The position numbers and the translations under genes are program-made. From assembly GCA_002900995.3 (NCBI GenBank), contig CM035310.1, positions 654,155 through 718,154 of the forward strand: a stretch of DNA of 64,000 nt. Reading direction: 5' to 3'. Every line of letters begins with the position of its first letter. Position 1 is the stretch's first letter. Shown here one piece after another: positions 24,101-36,017 of the stretch. This DNA comes from Ganoderma boninense (taxonomy: Eukaryota; Basidiomycota; Agaricomycetes; Polyporales; Polyporaceae). The notes under the pieces are model-generated. The model was given only the letters and a program-made list of their open reading frames with translations, made no database searches and had not been told where the DNA came from.

Positions 24101-25826
24101 CCTGAGGCGCGTCGAATCCGGTTGTGACCCAATCCCATTTGACGGTTGGAATTCGCTGGGGAATATCTGTCAATCTCTTCAGCCCGGTCGCCTTCAGCAG
24201 CCGGTCTTCGCTGGTTCTGTTGTGCACGACGATGTGCGTGGTCTGTTCCGGTTCGTATTCGGGCACGAGGGTGCCCCCGTGCTTGACGATCTATTCGCGG
24301 TTCGGCTGTCAAAAAGGTTGTCCATCCCCACATGAGAGTGTCAACTTACAATGTCCATCCTGCGCGTCGTGTCCTTGCTGGGAAAACTCATATCGTTGCC
24401 GTAATAGAATATGCGCTTGCCTTCGAGGAATTGCTTTGCGTTGGTTTTCTTCCCGCTCAACCGCCGCTCATAGACTTCCGCATTCTTCTGCTTAGCGTAC
24501 TCCGACGCTGTGATGCGCTCGGTCGGCCTACCCCTCTGCGTCTGGGCCGTGGCCACCCCACGCTTCGCCGTAACTCGCTTCTGCACTGTCGACGTGGCCT
24601 TCCCCTTCTTTTTTGTGGCAGCCTTCGTGATGGAGACACACGTAACGCCGGGCGCGGTGCTCGTCGGAGTTGTAACACCACTGCTGCCCGCAGTGAGCCG
24701 GCGGTGTGTCGAAGTCCTAGAGGTGCCGAGCGCCGACCCCTGAGCGGGACGCAGAGCGCTATTGGACCCAAGTTCTGCAGAGCGACTCGTTCCCGGGCCA
24801 AAATCTGAGACGCGGGCATCGTGGATATTCGCTTCTTCGATGATGGTGGCGTCGCATTCGAGTGAGGACGTCATAACGCCGCTCGGAAACTTCAAGCACG
24901 CCTCTCTCGAATCCTCGAGCGACAGCGTCAAGAACTCCGGTGCGCCCGTGGCGCTCGAGGTCGCGTCTCTCAGATGTGGTGTCCGGTCCCCAGTCGCAAG
25001 GAGAGCGGCTTGAGGTGGCACACAACATCCGTCTGTTGACGCCGGCGCACTGCCCTGCACCACTTCCACGGAGACCGCGTCGGAGGTCCTGAGCAATGGC
25101 AGGTGAGATACCGTGCGATTACAGCAAGGTGTTGTGTGATAGGCTTACCATAACCTTTCAGGTACGGCAAGCCAATCGGACGACGCAGAAGAATCACCCC
25201 CAGAAGGCAGATATTGTGCCTCTCTTCGCCTCTTCTCCCCTTTTGGATTGAGGTCGCAACCGGATGTATCTGACTTGTGCTTGAGGCTGGGGCTCGCAAG
25301 AGACATCCGTGGAAGGTCATCGGAGGGTGGTGCAACGTGAGACTTCTGATCGCCGTCCCCGTCTCGTGCTTCACTTTTGTTGAGGCTTGGAGCATGAATA
25401 CCTTGCGGGGTCGAGACATGATCTCCCGAGGGAGAACCGCATGCGATAGGCCAGGAAAGTTCAAATGAGCTAACATTGTCGGCAGCGATAGTTTGTGGCC
25501 CAAAGCTGTAGTACACAGGGGTTCGCCTGTGAAGGAAACGTTAGTCGAGGCCCTACTTAGACACTCAGACAGGCCCAGAGATCCGCAACCTCGAGGATTC
25601 GCTGGGACATTCCGACGAGGATAGATGACACTTCCATCGAGCACTGTCTTACGGGCAGCCCTGAGGCAATGCATCGTGCGCCCCGGAGGATACTAATCGA
25701 GAAGATAATGATGTGGTTAGATGGTACGTACCTCTGTCTACGAGCTAAAAGCTCGGCAAACTCTTCTTGTGGTCGACTCATAATCTCATCTTGTTCGGCG
25801 AAGAACATCTGAACATCGGACAGCAT
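21183..25826 (-). CDS. POLL: DNA polymerase X family, lambda/mu type, with BRCT domain (apparent frameshifts)
   Basis: Minus strand. The first exons are 25826-25732, 25526-25149 and 25088-24350, phase-consistent to the BRCT exon at 24290. The BRCT domain (GKRIFYYGNDMSFP, then TTHIVVHN and WDWVTTGF) is followed by a Ser/Pro linker, the helix-hairpin-helix region (LRNVGDRTARK, IMEIIQTGGL, IRLFTGIYGVG) and the palm. The three catalytic aspartates are present: two in CGDIDVL and one in RRIDFLTIP. YSLNQRGLYAN and the canonical C-terminus GVPWQEPHERNRN follow, with the stop at 21183. The enzyme fills short gaps in base excision repair and end joining. The frame breaks at about 22404, 22525 and 22705, each by one base. 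Two of these lie in C or G runs. A fourth unclear point is near 23645. Either the assembly has errors or the gene is newly inactive. The lambda/mu split is not certain. Confidence 0.88.
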
Positions 25827-26156
25827 CTTGCTGAACGCAGAAAATAAGCAGGGTGGTCGTGGTTCAGAACAAGGAGCTGCAGCCGCCCAGCGCTCCCGAT
25901 ATGGCCAAGCTCCACGGAGTGAAGCGCCCCGGCGCCCAATGATCTTACTTAGCTTGAGCTATGATCTACGTCTTTTGCTTACTGGACTCCGAGTGGGCCA
26001 ACACTCCGAAATCTCTGTCTCTCAAGATTCTCGATGTACAACACCCGATAGCCAAGCCTTCAAGACGGTGTGAAAGATCGACCGAAGTATTCCTCGAGCA
26101 TCACGGGGCCACTGGCACGTCTTGAACACAGAGACGACATCACCTAGTACGTTCAT
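25827..26156. other. PolX upstream region
   Basis: Promoter side of the PolX gene; no coding signal and no clear TATA box seen. Confidence 0.5.
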
Positions 26157-26503
26157 ATGATTCAAGGGACGACTGGCATAGCTGCCGCGCTCTTATTGCG
26201 GAAAAAGGTGAGTATCGCCCTGTGTAAAGAGGGAAATGTTTTCTCATTTTTTCCTTGCCTATGAAAGGTCATCATCGACTTAGGAACCAGGTGCGTAAAA
26301 TCTAGCTCGGAATTGCTGATTGTATCAATCATTTTATATCCGTAGGGCATGGGCATCACTGTGCTCCGAGGTGTACGCTATCATGAAGACTGGTGGGCAT
26401 CATTCGAACCTTGGCCCGCTCATGCACTGGGGCAACGATGACTGGCCACATCGATTTCATCGAGTGACGAGGGCTCTAGATCGCGCCGACGAGGCAAGGT
26501 AAG
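26157..26503 (+). CDS. Possible small spliced gene, unrecognised
   Basis: An ATG at 26157 opens a frame ending at AAAAAG|GTGAGT. A 23-nt middle exon (VIIDLGT) and a third exon starting RAWASLCSEVYAIMK follow in phase, ending at a further GTAAGT donor near 26503. The combined peptide is about 75 residues and continues beyond, but I found no convincing next exon. Three consistent junctions in a row are suggestive, yet the protein matches nothing I know and may be chance. Confidence 0.25.
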
Positions 26504-28270
26504 TTTCCATTTCTCCAGCTTTTTTTCAGCCGCCATTGGCGTGAGCTGTGATAGGGACGTTTCCGCGGAGGCAGCATGTGGGCCGCGGCATAATGCATAA
26601 GTATTCGATCGGGATCGCCGCTGCTCATTCAGCCAACACCATCCTGCCAGTCCGTTCATCTTTAAGTTTCGTGTATTGCTATTCATTTTTTGTCGTTCTG
26701 GTCTTCGCCATCGATTGTGTCACTCGCCTTAATGGTTGCATATGGTAAATGGGATATTTTAGGCTGTAGTGCCTCATTTCGACCGCCAACTGCGAAGTCT
26801 CTGGATTTATCGTTTTCGTCTCACCTTGCGCGCGTGGATGAGAATTGATGACTGCCATGTCAGCAGTACAGGCGCCACAGGGTTCTGTTTGACGATCATG
26901 GTTTTATGTGGCTAGCGCAACCTTGCGCGGTAATCAGATTCTTTCATTGTACTCGTGTATACCACATGTGATGCGCATGTCTCCTCTCGTGCCCTGCATG
27001 CCTGTCTAGAGCTCGATCAACTTGAACTACTCTACCAAGTTGGGCCCATATCTCTGAGTGCGCGAGATACCCGAGTCTGAGAGTCAAATAACGCGGAAGG
27101 ATAGGCCCAAACCCCACGCTCGGCGTTCTCGAAGAGACCCCCTCATCTGGTGCCCTCTGTATGGTCGCTCATATATGGTACCACTCGCACCCACGATCCC
27201 GTTCCTTTTCTTCCATCACAGATGCAGCTCCCAAGGCACGCCTCCTCATCATCGTTCTGGAATTAGCTAGACCACCGGTCTAGACACGCAGATACTCCGA
27301 ACCAATCGTGACGCAATTCTCAGGCAGGGAAGGTAAGTAGATCCCGAACGGTAGAGCGCCAAGAGCGGCGGAGTTGAATAGCTTCCAACTTGCGGCCTAG
27401 AGGGTTGTGTTCGACGTTGAGTCTGACGATACGAGGATCTCCTCCTCTCCCGAGAGACCAGAGGGCACTAGGCAGTGCGACGGAGGGCGAGCCTGAGATC
27501 GATGTCCGTTTTTGCCCCTCAGCCAACCCTTGCCAGGACCTAGCCGCGATGGCCCCAGATAGGAATGGTGGCCTACGGTGGCGGGGTGATGGCGGTCGTT
27601 GGCGGCGTTGTAAAACTCCGCCGCGTTGGCGTGGATCGGCCGACTTCATGGCCGTCTTCGCGGGGTTTCTAATACTCTTGCCGGCAAGTCAATAACGCGG
27701 GGTGGATGCGTCAGCATTACATTTGCTTCCGCGCACGAGTTGGGGACACTGGGAAAGACTTCGCGATCGAAAGTGTAGGAGAAATCATCTGATCGTGCTT
27801 GTTGCGGCGCACCTCCATACTGTAATCATCCCCGTCGCCTGGTCACTAGTGCGCTCTGCGGGGTTTGTGGCTCCCGACGCACACACTTCCTCTTCCTTCT
27901 GGATCCGGCCTCACGCCTGCCTTGTCAGCCTCCCCGGCATTCCCATTCATAATTTCGATCGAGCATCCCAGGACATCTGAAAGCAACCGCAGACGTCGAC
28001 CCCCCTTGTACCGCCCTCATCCCATCCATTCCAACCATCGAGTGTTCTCAGTCAATTGAATCCAAACTCATATTCCATCGTCCTCTCCTGCTTGCCCGCG
28101 CGCCCCGCGATCGTGTCCCCTGTCCGGGCACTCCGCCGCTGAGTTAACGTCGCTGTTGGCGCGGTGTCGGAGTTGTGATTGGGGCGAGCTATATGACCCG
28201 TCTCACGGCCTCACCAGGTCTCGATCTGTTTTTTCGCTCGTCTTCTGCCTGTCTTTTCGTCCAACCCCAG
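26504..28270. other. Intergenic interval before the methyltransferase
   Basis: About 1.8 kb. Open frames at 27320-27700 overlap on both strands and lack motifs. No gene supported. Confidence 0.5.
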
Positions 28271-29626
28271 ATGGCCATCGAATACCCCCGCCGCCGTCCG
28301 CCAGTGCACAACGATACTCTCGACATGGACGGACACGACGGCCACTCCGATCATTACCACTCCGATGACGACGACGACGACGCCAACTCTGATACGTCCG
28401 ACGCCGTCGTCGAAGTGTCCGCCGACGAATTTCCTGGATACTTCCAGGAGCGCGACGGACGTCTCTTCCATTCTCATGGTCGCTCGCCGTATCCCCTGCC
28501 CGTGGATGCGGAAGAGCATCAAGTAAGTTGTGCGGAAGGCCAGGTGGACATATGGAGCTGCGGCTCGCCATCTTCGTCCCCTCCCTTCTCGTTTACGGTC
28601 ATGCGTCCTCGGTTGTGACTGACGTGGTACTTTTTAGAGACAAAACGGGCTAAACCAGCTTCTGCGCAGACTCATCGGAGATTCCTCTGTGGGGCCGGTG
28701 CGGGAGCTACTCGTCGACGCTCCCGGTGAGCAGCGACGCGTCTTGGATCTCGGGACGGGGACAGGCGAGTGGTACGTCATCCTACATGACTGCCGCGAAC
28801 TGTTCGTATCTTCTATATTGACTGCCGTATAAATAGGGTGCTAGATATGGCGCGCGAGTTCCCGCGTGTGAGGTTTTACGGTGTCGACATCGGTTGGCCC
28901 ACTCTTCGCGCCCACGCTTAGCCCGCACTATCTGACAGTCCCTTCCTTCCAGTGCCCATTGCGACCCGCTACCCCCCGCCCAATGTCACCTTCGAGATGC
29001 ACGACATCGCAGAGAAGTTTCGGTACGACATGGAGAGCATCGACTTCGTGCACGCGAGGTCCATCAGCATGGCCGTACGTCCGTCCTCCTTGATCGAACG
29101 TACGTGGTGGACATTCAGCCTCGCTCACGCCCGAGCTTCGCAGATCCGTGACTACGGAGGGCTTCTCCCGGAGGTAGCGCGCGTCCTGCGCCCGGGCGGC
29201 CTCTTCGTCTCCAACGAGTGGGCCCGCAGCCCCGTCATGCTCGACGGAAGCGATGTCGACACCCACGCGCCGTCCACTGCCGAGTTCTTCAGGGCCGTGC
29301 GCGGCACGCTGCGCGAGCGCCGTGGCCTCCCGACCATTGCTCACAAGATCCCCGAGCTCCTCCAGGACTCTGGCTACTTCTCCCACATCACGTCTTGGCC
29401 CGTCTTCATGCCCATCGGCCCCTGGCACGACGATCCGGGGCTGCGCGAGCTCGGTCGTGAGTTCCGCGAGATGGTCGAGCTGCACGCGCGGTCCATGCGT
29501 GCGGTCTTGATGGAAGGTTCTTGGGCGGCACAAGCGGACGCTCTCATCCAAGGCCACATCAACGAATCGTGGAGGGTGCCTAGTCTGGGCTTATTGTACC
29601 ACACTGTGCACGCACGCCGCCGGTAG
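28271..29626 (+). CDS. SAM-dependent class I methyltransferase
   Basis: Five exons: 28271-28522, 28638-28771, 28837-28892, 28953-29074, 29144-29626. They total 1047 nt and give 348 residues. After an acidic His/Asp-rich N-terminus of about 60 residues comes motif I VLDLGTGTGEW, which binds S-adenosylmethionine, then an acidic end of strand two in FYGVDI, a post-motif IDFVHARSISMA, and LPEVARVLRPGGLFVSNEW, the usual motif after strand five. This is the layout of the large fungal family related to LaeA and the TAM/UMTA methyltransferases; many act on small molecules, but the substrate is unknown. The ATG at 28271 is chosen because it heads the conserved frame; an in-frame ATG at 28175 would add 32 residues. 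The frame is intact. Confidence 0.88.
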
Positions 29627-31003
29627 GCATCCAGTGCTCTATTTCCTGTCCTTACAGAATAACTCGAGACATCTGTTGCCATCCTCACCATGTACTTCTA
29701 TTTCCCTGTGTGATTATCACCGTATGCACCTGTATGTACAACTATGAATATATGCCCTATGCCTATGCCCATTCACGGTGTGACCCAAAAGACTGGCAGC
29801 TCGTCCAGTCGCAGCGCCAAAAACGAGAGGTGGCGATCTGGCGAGAAGCAAAAGATGGACTATAATTTCCGATCTTCCGTAAGGCCAAACTACATCGGGG
29901 AGGTGGGTAGCATAAACACTGCGTAACGTCGCCACGATAAAAGAAACACAACGCGACGATGAGATGGACGATCTAACGGGGCAGCCAGGAGCCTTGTAGT
30001 CGCGATGGGGGCCATAAGGCCACGCAGGAGAAGAGTGGCGGAGAAATGCGCAGGCCACGAAGAGGAGCGGGGTTTGACTCGATATCGGCGCAAGTGCAAC
30101 GTGTACCCGTGAGGATGGGGCCTCTTGACAATCTGTGACTGGCCTTGTGCAGATGGGGGAATGGGGGGAGACATAAAGCTGTTGAGATGTACTCACCAGA
30201 CAATTGGAAGAGTCCGTTATCGCAAAGGAGCGACAAGTAAGATGGACGGATTCACGAGTGCCAAGCGACTTCTCCCAGCGAGAGCTATGTGGTGAGTTAC
30301 GTGTTGACTTCAAGGAGGTTGAGGTTGTTCGGTCCCTTTAAGTTGTGCTGTTGAAGTGAGATCGGATGTCGCCGTCAAAGATCAGGTCGTAATATTTGGA
30401 CAGAAATGGAAGCCAAGGAGGCAATAGCAAAGAGGTGTTCGTGTTCTGGCAGTCAGTAGTGCTGCCATACACGCTGCAGGTCTTCGCGAGGGCGTCTATG
30501 TTGCCGCCCGGTAGGCACTTTAACCATTTACTGTTCCGGAGAATCTCCAGCGCGGCGAGCAAGGTGGTCCTCCTCGCCTGACAGGTATGAGAAGGGAATG
30601 AGGAGGAAAGCGCTTTCCCGATAGCTGGCACATTCCACTACATGTCGTCCTCATGACCCCCCACCCCTCCGTTACTAGCTTAGCATCTCCGTGAAGAGAA
30701 GGGCTGGAAACCTGTGAGTACCGTGTGGAGTTAAAATGGATCACATTCAAGAGAAATAGATCTAGAGGGATTTTTCTAACTCCCGTTTCATCTGCTTGCC
30801 TCCTGAACGAATGTGAGGTTAATAGTAGGGAAGAGGTTAAGTAAGGGCGTCTCTTGGGCGTCCGGGCTCGGAATGCAAGCGCGCCTATTGGGTGGGCGCA
30901 ACCCGGAATCGTCCGCTGGCGCCCACCTGCTCTCCAGCCGGAGCTGCACCCGGCTCCGTCCTTTTCAGCTCTACTCTCCACCTCTATTTCCTCGTTATTC
31001 TCC
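29627..31003. other. Intergenic interval between methyltransferase and bc1 subunit
   Basis: Minus-strand frames of 198 codons (29717-30313) and 97 codons (30338-30631) are open. The latter has several Cys residues but neither a signal peptide nor a known motif. I do not call a gene. Confidence 0.45.
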
Positions 31004-32591
31004 ATGCTGGCAGCTAGAGCGTCGGCCGCGCGCAGTGCGTCGCGCATCGCCCGTAGTGCACGGAGGTTCGCCACCGTCGTCGACAGCGCGGGCGTAAAGG
31101 TTGCAGCTGTCGACAACGGCGAGCCTACAACTGCTGTCACCTTCCTCGTCAAGGCTGGTAGCAGGTACGAGCCCAAGCCAGGTGTCGCACATGCCTTGAA
31201 AAACTACGCGTTCAAGGTACGTGCTCATCTCGGTCTTTGGCTGAGACGATGCAGAGGGATTCGGGAATGACGTTTTCCGAACGATTTGCGGAATAGAGCA
31301 CAGACAAACGTTCAGCGTTGGGCACGGTTCGGGAGGCGGAGCTGTACGGTGGTGTGCTTTCGTCAAGCCTTTCGAGAGAGCACCTCGCGGTCACAGCGGA
31401 GTTCTTGCGCGGCGACGAGTGAGTGCGCGTCCTTGCCATGTCATTATGAACCTTCACCGACCCAGCCTTCTCCACCTCTATCCTATCTCCTTTACGCATT
31501 GAACAGAGCATTCTTTGTCGACGTCCTCTCCTCTTTCTTGACCTCGACCAAGTTCACTCGCTATGAACTCAACGAGCTGGTTGGCCCTACCTGCGAAGCC
31601 GAGAGCGCTGCCGCCGCTTCCGACCCTGCAACCCGCGCCCTCGAGGCTGCACACGCCCTCGCCTTCCGCTCGGGACTCGGCAACTCCATCTTCGCTGCCT
31701 CCGGCCACCATGTCTCCTCCGAGGACGTCAAGGCATACGCGCAATCCGTCTTCAGCCAGGGTAACGTCGCAGTCGTCGGGACCGGTATCGACGCAACCAC
31801 TCTCGAGAAGCTCCTTGAGAAGTCCTTGGGCACCTTCGCATCTGCGTCTACGCCCGCGTCTGCTGCCTCGACCTACTTCGGTGGCGAGACCCGCGTTGAC
31901 TCTCATGACGGGCCCCAGACCGTCTTCATCGGCTTTGGTACCACCGGCGCTCCCTCCGCTGACCTTGCAGTCCTTGCTGCACACCTCGACCCCACTCCCT
32001 CAGTGAAGTGGTCCCAGGGCACGTCACCCATTGCCGCGAAGCTCCCCGCCGGTGCCTCCGTCCGCTCTGTCCTCTTGCCCTACTCCGACGCGTCGCTTTT
32101 CGGTCTCCTCATCCAGGGCGAGACCAGCGCGGACGTCAAGGTTGCCGGTCAGGCTGCCGTCGAGGCGCTCAAGGCAGCTGGCTCGCTGAGCGGAGATGAC
32201 CTCCAGAAGGCTGTCGCGAAGGCGAAATTCGCGGCTGCATCGTCGTTCGATGCTCGTGAGGGTCTCGTGGCTGCTCTCGGTCCTAAGGTGTGTACTCTTT
32301 CCTGTCTACCACAAGATAACTGTCCCGCTCATCTTAGCCATCCTACACAAGGTCCTCTCTGGCACGTCTGCTTCCGTTGCCGAGGCCGTCTCGTCGTTCG
32401 ATAAGGTCGAAGCTTCTGCGTACTCCAAGGTCAGTTTTCTCGTCGATTCAAGCGTCTTTTTGCCGTGCCAATGCCTGATGTGAACTTGTGTATTATTACA
32501 GACGGCTGCATCGCTCCTCAAGACCAAGCCCACCTACGTTGCGGTCGGCGACGTCGCGTCACTTCCCTACGCGGATGAGCTGGGCCTCTAA
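31004..32591 (+). CDS. QCR2: Cytochrome bc1 complex core subunit 2 (mitochondrial)
   Basis: Five exons: 31004-31216, 31297-31418, 31507-32287, 32352-32429, 32502-32591. They total 1284 nt and give 427 residues. The first 25 residues are rich in Ala, Arg and Ser without acidic residues, a mitochondrial presequence. The body matches the M16-peptidase-like core protein 2: VTFLVKAGSRYEP, GGVLSSSLSREHLAVTAEFLRG, FTRYELNELVGP and a late VASLPYADELGL. The zinc-binding HxxEH motif of true M16 peptidases is not visible, as expected for this structural subunit of respiratory complex III in the inner membrane. Every junction is GT-AG and the frame is intact. No other respiratory genes are adjacent. Confidence 0.93.
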
Positions 32592-33438
32592 GCTATCACC
32601 AGTTGCGCAAAAATAGACTATAGCCATATTGTTCAATAAATTCTCTCTTTCAGGGAAGGTTTCGGTGCTGGCCTCCCAAGTTTGACTGCCGCCATTCGTC
32701 CCCTCCTCCACCCCCATGCGTGCTCGAGCCTTCGGACCTCTTTACGGTTCGTAATGCCTGGCGGTGGGCGCGGTTCACGTTCAGACATGACGGTGCATGA
32801 GAGTTCCGCCAATCAGTGAGCAGCCTTTTGTTCATTCTGAGTTTCACATCATCTTAGCCCAATGCTATCGTGCCTTCGCCTTCTAGTTGGTTAGGGGGCC
32901 TGCTTCGTTGCCCCCAGTGTGCGGTTGATTTTAAACTTTAGGCGAAGAGCTTCTTGCTTCTTTTCATTTTGATGTGCGTCTTCGCACTTCCTGTGTGGCA
33001 TTCAGTGCGGCAGGTGTGCTGGCCGAGTTTGGCTACCCCGATGCGATGCTGGGCGCTAGTGCCACACGAGCTGTGTGGGCAACGATTATTATATTTCATC
33101 CTATCTCCCGATTTTTCCATCGCAGATCGGCAGCCCTGGCATCTCAGCCTCAACCAGCCGTGTGCGGCATTGGTGGGCTGGGATTATGTTCTGGCCCGGG
33201 GATATTGTAGAGGCTTTCCATGGCTGACCACAGGCTTTCATGGTGATGCTCAGTCTACTTCAGATGGACGCGAGCTGCTTTCGCCTCCATTTTCTCGTCC
33301 CAGCTCCCTTGTGTTCCGCGAGCTTCGTTGCTAGTCGTCGTCTCTGTTGCAAGACAAGATCTCCCGACAGCCGTTCAAGCACCTTCAAGCACCCGATACT
33401 TATCCTTCTGTATCTACGCGCCGACTTTGGATTTCGAC
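32592..33438. other. Intergenic interval
   Basis: 3' UTR of the bc1 subunit (an AATAAA-like element lies near 32634) and upstream region of the membrane-protein gene. No gene recognised. Confidence 0.5.
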
Positions 33439-35460
33439 ATGGCCTCGACTTCTCCAACAGCGTCGTCCGTCCCCGCATACCTGCACCTGATGGTTTTTGT
33501 CATCCTCATCCTCGGCACGGCGCTCTTTCTTGGATTCACGGGTGCGGTCCTCGGGTACCGCAATCGTTTGCTCGCTGGCCCGTCGACCCTGGCAAGAACT
33601 GACGTTTCTTTACGCACTGACCTCGAGAATGGCAAGACTACTCAATCTGGGGCGACATGCAAGGACTGCAAGGACGACATCAAACCCGGCACTGGACTCA
33701 TTGAAAGTTTCCTGCGCTGGCGGCGGAGGGTGCTCTACGAAAGCGATTCGGTCCCGGAGCTCGCCCTGCTGCCGAGTTACAAGCCGAAGGAAACGGCCAA
33801 GCGGAAGATCCTGAACTTCGTGCTGAGGAAGAAGCGTATCATCGTGAGTACTTGCCCTGGGGTTTACTCACTACTGAGCCGTGCCCGCCGCACATTCGTT
33901 GCACTCGTTCGCAGCCCGACCCGCCCACGCTCGTAACAATCACAAGGGTCATCGAGGCCGCCGAAGCCAGAGAGCGCGCCGCGGCCGCGGCCGCGGTGGC
34001 CCCAGCCGTCGTCGCGAAAGCGGACGTGCCTGCGCCACCCATTCAGCTGCCCCCCTCGCCCCCACCATCGTTCCAAATCCCCGCGATCATAGTGCAATGC
34101 TGGGACACGCCCGTCGACACCCACGCACTCGCCAACCCGATTTTGCCCCCCTCGTGCTCCACCTCGTCCTCGTTCACGACGTCCAGCACGTCGAGCTGCT
34201 GCCGCACGCCCCCAGAGTGCCTGTCGGCCTCGAGCTCGAACCACGCGCTGAGCCCCGCCGTCGCGTCGCCCGCGACGTTCTTCTTCCCGAGCTTCCCCAC
34301 CAGCGCGAGCATGTCCTCGTTCGACTACCTCCACGTCCCGCCGCCCTCGTGGGGCGGTCCCGCCCACGGCCACATCACAGACCCCGTCCTCGCGGACGTG
34401 TCGAACGTCTCCGGCGCGCGCTTCGTCCTCGGCCCTCCGCCGCCGCCGCGCGCCCTCTTTAGAAGCAAGGGCAAGCTTCAGGACACGGGCCTGGGGGAAG
34501 TGGAAGCGGTGTACAGCCCGCCGCTGGCGTGCGTCGCGCTCGCGACGTCTGCGCCGCTGAAGACGGTGGAGGGCGAGAGGCGTGTGAGGCGCGTCACGAC
34601 AAGGAGCGCGCGCTCCGCTGCAGGGGGCATGCCGCGAACCTCGCAGGAAGGCGTCGTCGGCATCGTGTCTGCCAGCGGGGGCGTCCCGCTGGACCCTTCC
34701 TGATATCCCTGCCAGGGGTAACGTGGAGGCTGTCGCGGACCGGTCGCGGTCTGTTCCTGGCTCTGGCTTCGGTTCTGGTTTCGGCTCTGCGGACAGCGAC
34801 GATCCTCACCATTCGAAGCGGCCGGGACTTGCTTTCAACGAAGAGACGGATGGAACGCTTCGTACTCCGGACGAGCACGCCAGGGCGTCCCGTGCGGACC
34901 CGGATGTGTCTGCGCTTCTCGAGCAGATTCTGTCGTCTTCGAGCACCACGTCGAGCCTCGTCGACCTCATCCTCGAGGCGATCGCCGCGGAGACGGACGA
35001 GTCCTTCCACTACACGACTGTCTCGAGCTCCTTCACTTCGTCCCCCTCGACCTCCTCCTCGGCCTCCCGCGCCTCGACCTCCTCCGCCGTCAGTTATCGC
35101 TCCGGGGCGTCTTGGGCCTCAGACGAGGACGAAGAGCGGGCCATAGTAGGCACTGCCAAGGAGGGTGACCGGGACGGGCACCGCTCCTTCCTGATGCTCG
35201 AGGACGAGAGCGACGAGGAGGACTTCCTCGACTCCGTCCTGAGCGCGTACATCCGGAACGACGACGACAACTACTCGTTGAACACGAGCTCGGGCTCGGA
35301 CTACGGCGACTTCGACGACATCGACCTCTGCGGCGATCCCGACCATGACCCCACCTGCGTCAAATCCACCGGATCTGGCGCAAACGTGAAAGGCCTGCTG
35401 CCTCCCTGCAAGAAATTCTTGGCGCCCGTCCGTGTCGTGCATCCCGGTTTTGCCATCTGA
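33439..35460 (+). CDS. Membrane-anchored protein with Pro/Ser-rich and acidic tail (apparent frameshift)
   Basis: Exon 1 (33439-33843) encodes a short Ser/Thr/Pro N-terminus, one strong membrane helix at about residues 15-38 (HLMVFVILILGTALFLGFTG), then a CKDCKDD motif and a basic segment. Exon 2 starts at 33915 and continues with an Ala-rich helix and Pro/Ser-rich sequence, reaching a stop at 34701-34703. In the next frame, without any ATG need, a long acidic Ser-rich frame (34681-35460; SALLEQILSSSSTTSSLVD, then clusters of Asp/Glu) follows at once. I read both as one protein broken by a one-base indel near 34690-34720, because no intron of the right phase fits and the composition is continuous. 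Two separate genes are the alternative. The function is unknown. Confidence 0.6.
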
Positions 35461-35930
35461 CCATGCAGCTCACAGCCTTGACCCGCCTTCCGGCCGTTTC
35501 TGTTTCATTTCTTTTCTATGCTAATGTAGCTTCAGCTGACTCCCTGACCGTCCTATTATCTCTCACGTAGACGATTTTCCATTGGCATCACCCCCCGTCA
35601 AATCATTGCCCATGTTTCTCCTCTGTTCTCTACATGTCTCTGTCACACTATTTCACCCCTCAGGAGTATTTCTTTCAATTTTTGCCAGCGTTGGTGAGTC
35701 GTATCCCGACCCGATGCCGTATTCGTAACATCAGCATCCATTGTACGTGTATCACTGTATCATAACCCTCCTCGCTGCGCATGCAATGCACTCGATTCTC
35801 CCATGCGGCCATTACTAGTGCAAGACTTCCTGGAGCGGCACTTCTGCCACGGACCCCCTGACACCCTCGATACAGTCAGGTCACCCCGGTGACCCGAGCA
35901 GAGAGAACCACCAAACGCGCATGTAGGGAT
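35461..35930. other. Intergenic, 3' of the membrane-protein gene
   Basis: T-rich 3' flank; no coding signal. Confidence 0.5.
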
Positions 35931-36017
35931 GTGACGTCACGCGTCTTGACGCGTCGCGTCGGTCGACGAGAAGGCCCTCATGGGGCACGCTCTCCGGACG
36001 GCAGTATATAAACCCCC
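35931..36017 (+). promoter_or_regulatory. Core promoter of unit B (CRE-like palindrome plus TATA box)
   Basis: GTGACGTCACGCGTC at 35931-35945 and CAGTATATAAACCCCC at 36002-36017, 62 bp apart edge to edge. Both blocks are identical to those of unit A on the other strand near 15.5 kb. Confidence 0.6.

Noticed and set aside
29717..30313. Minus-strand frame of 198 codons
   Set aside because: No motif, no splice partner and mixed composition; it lies in an intergenic interval and opens by chance.
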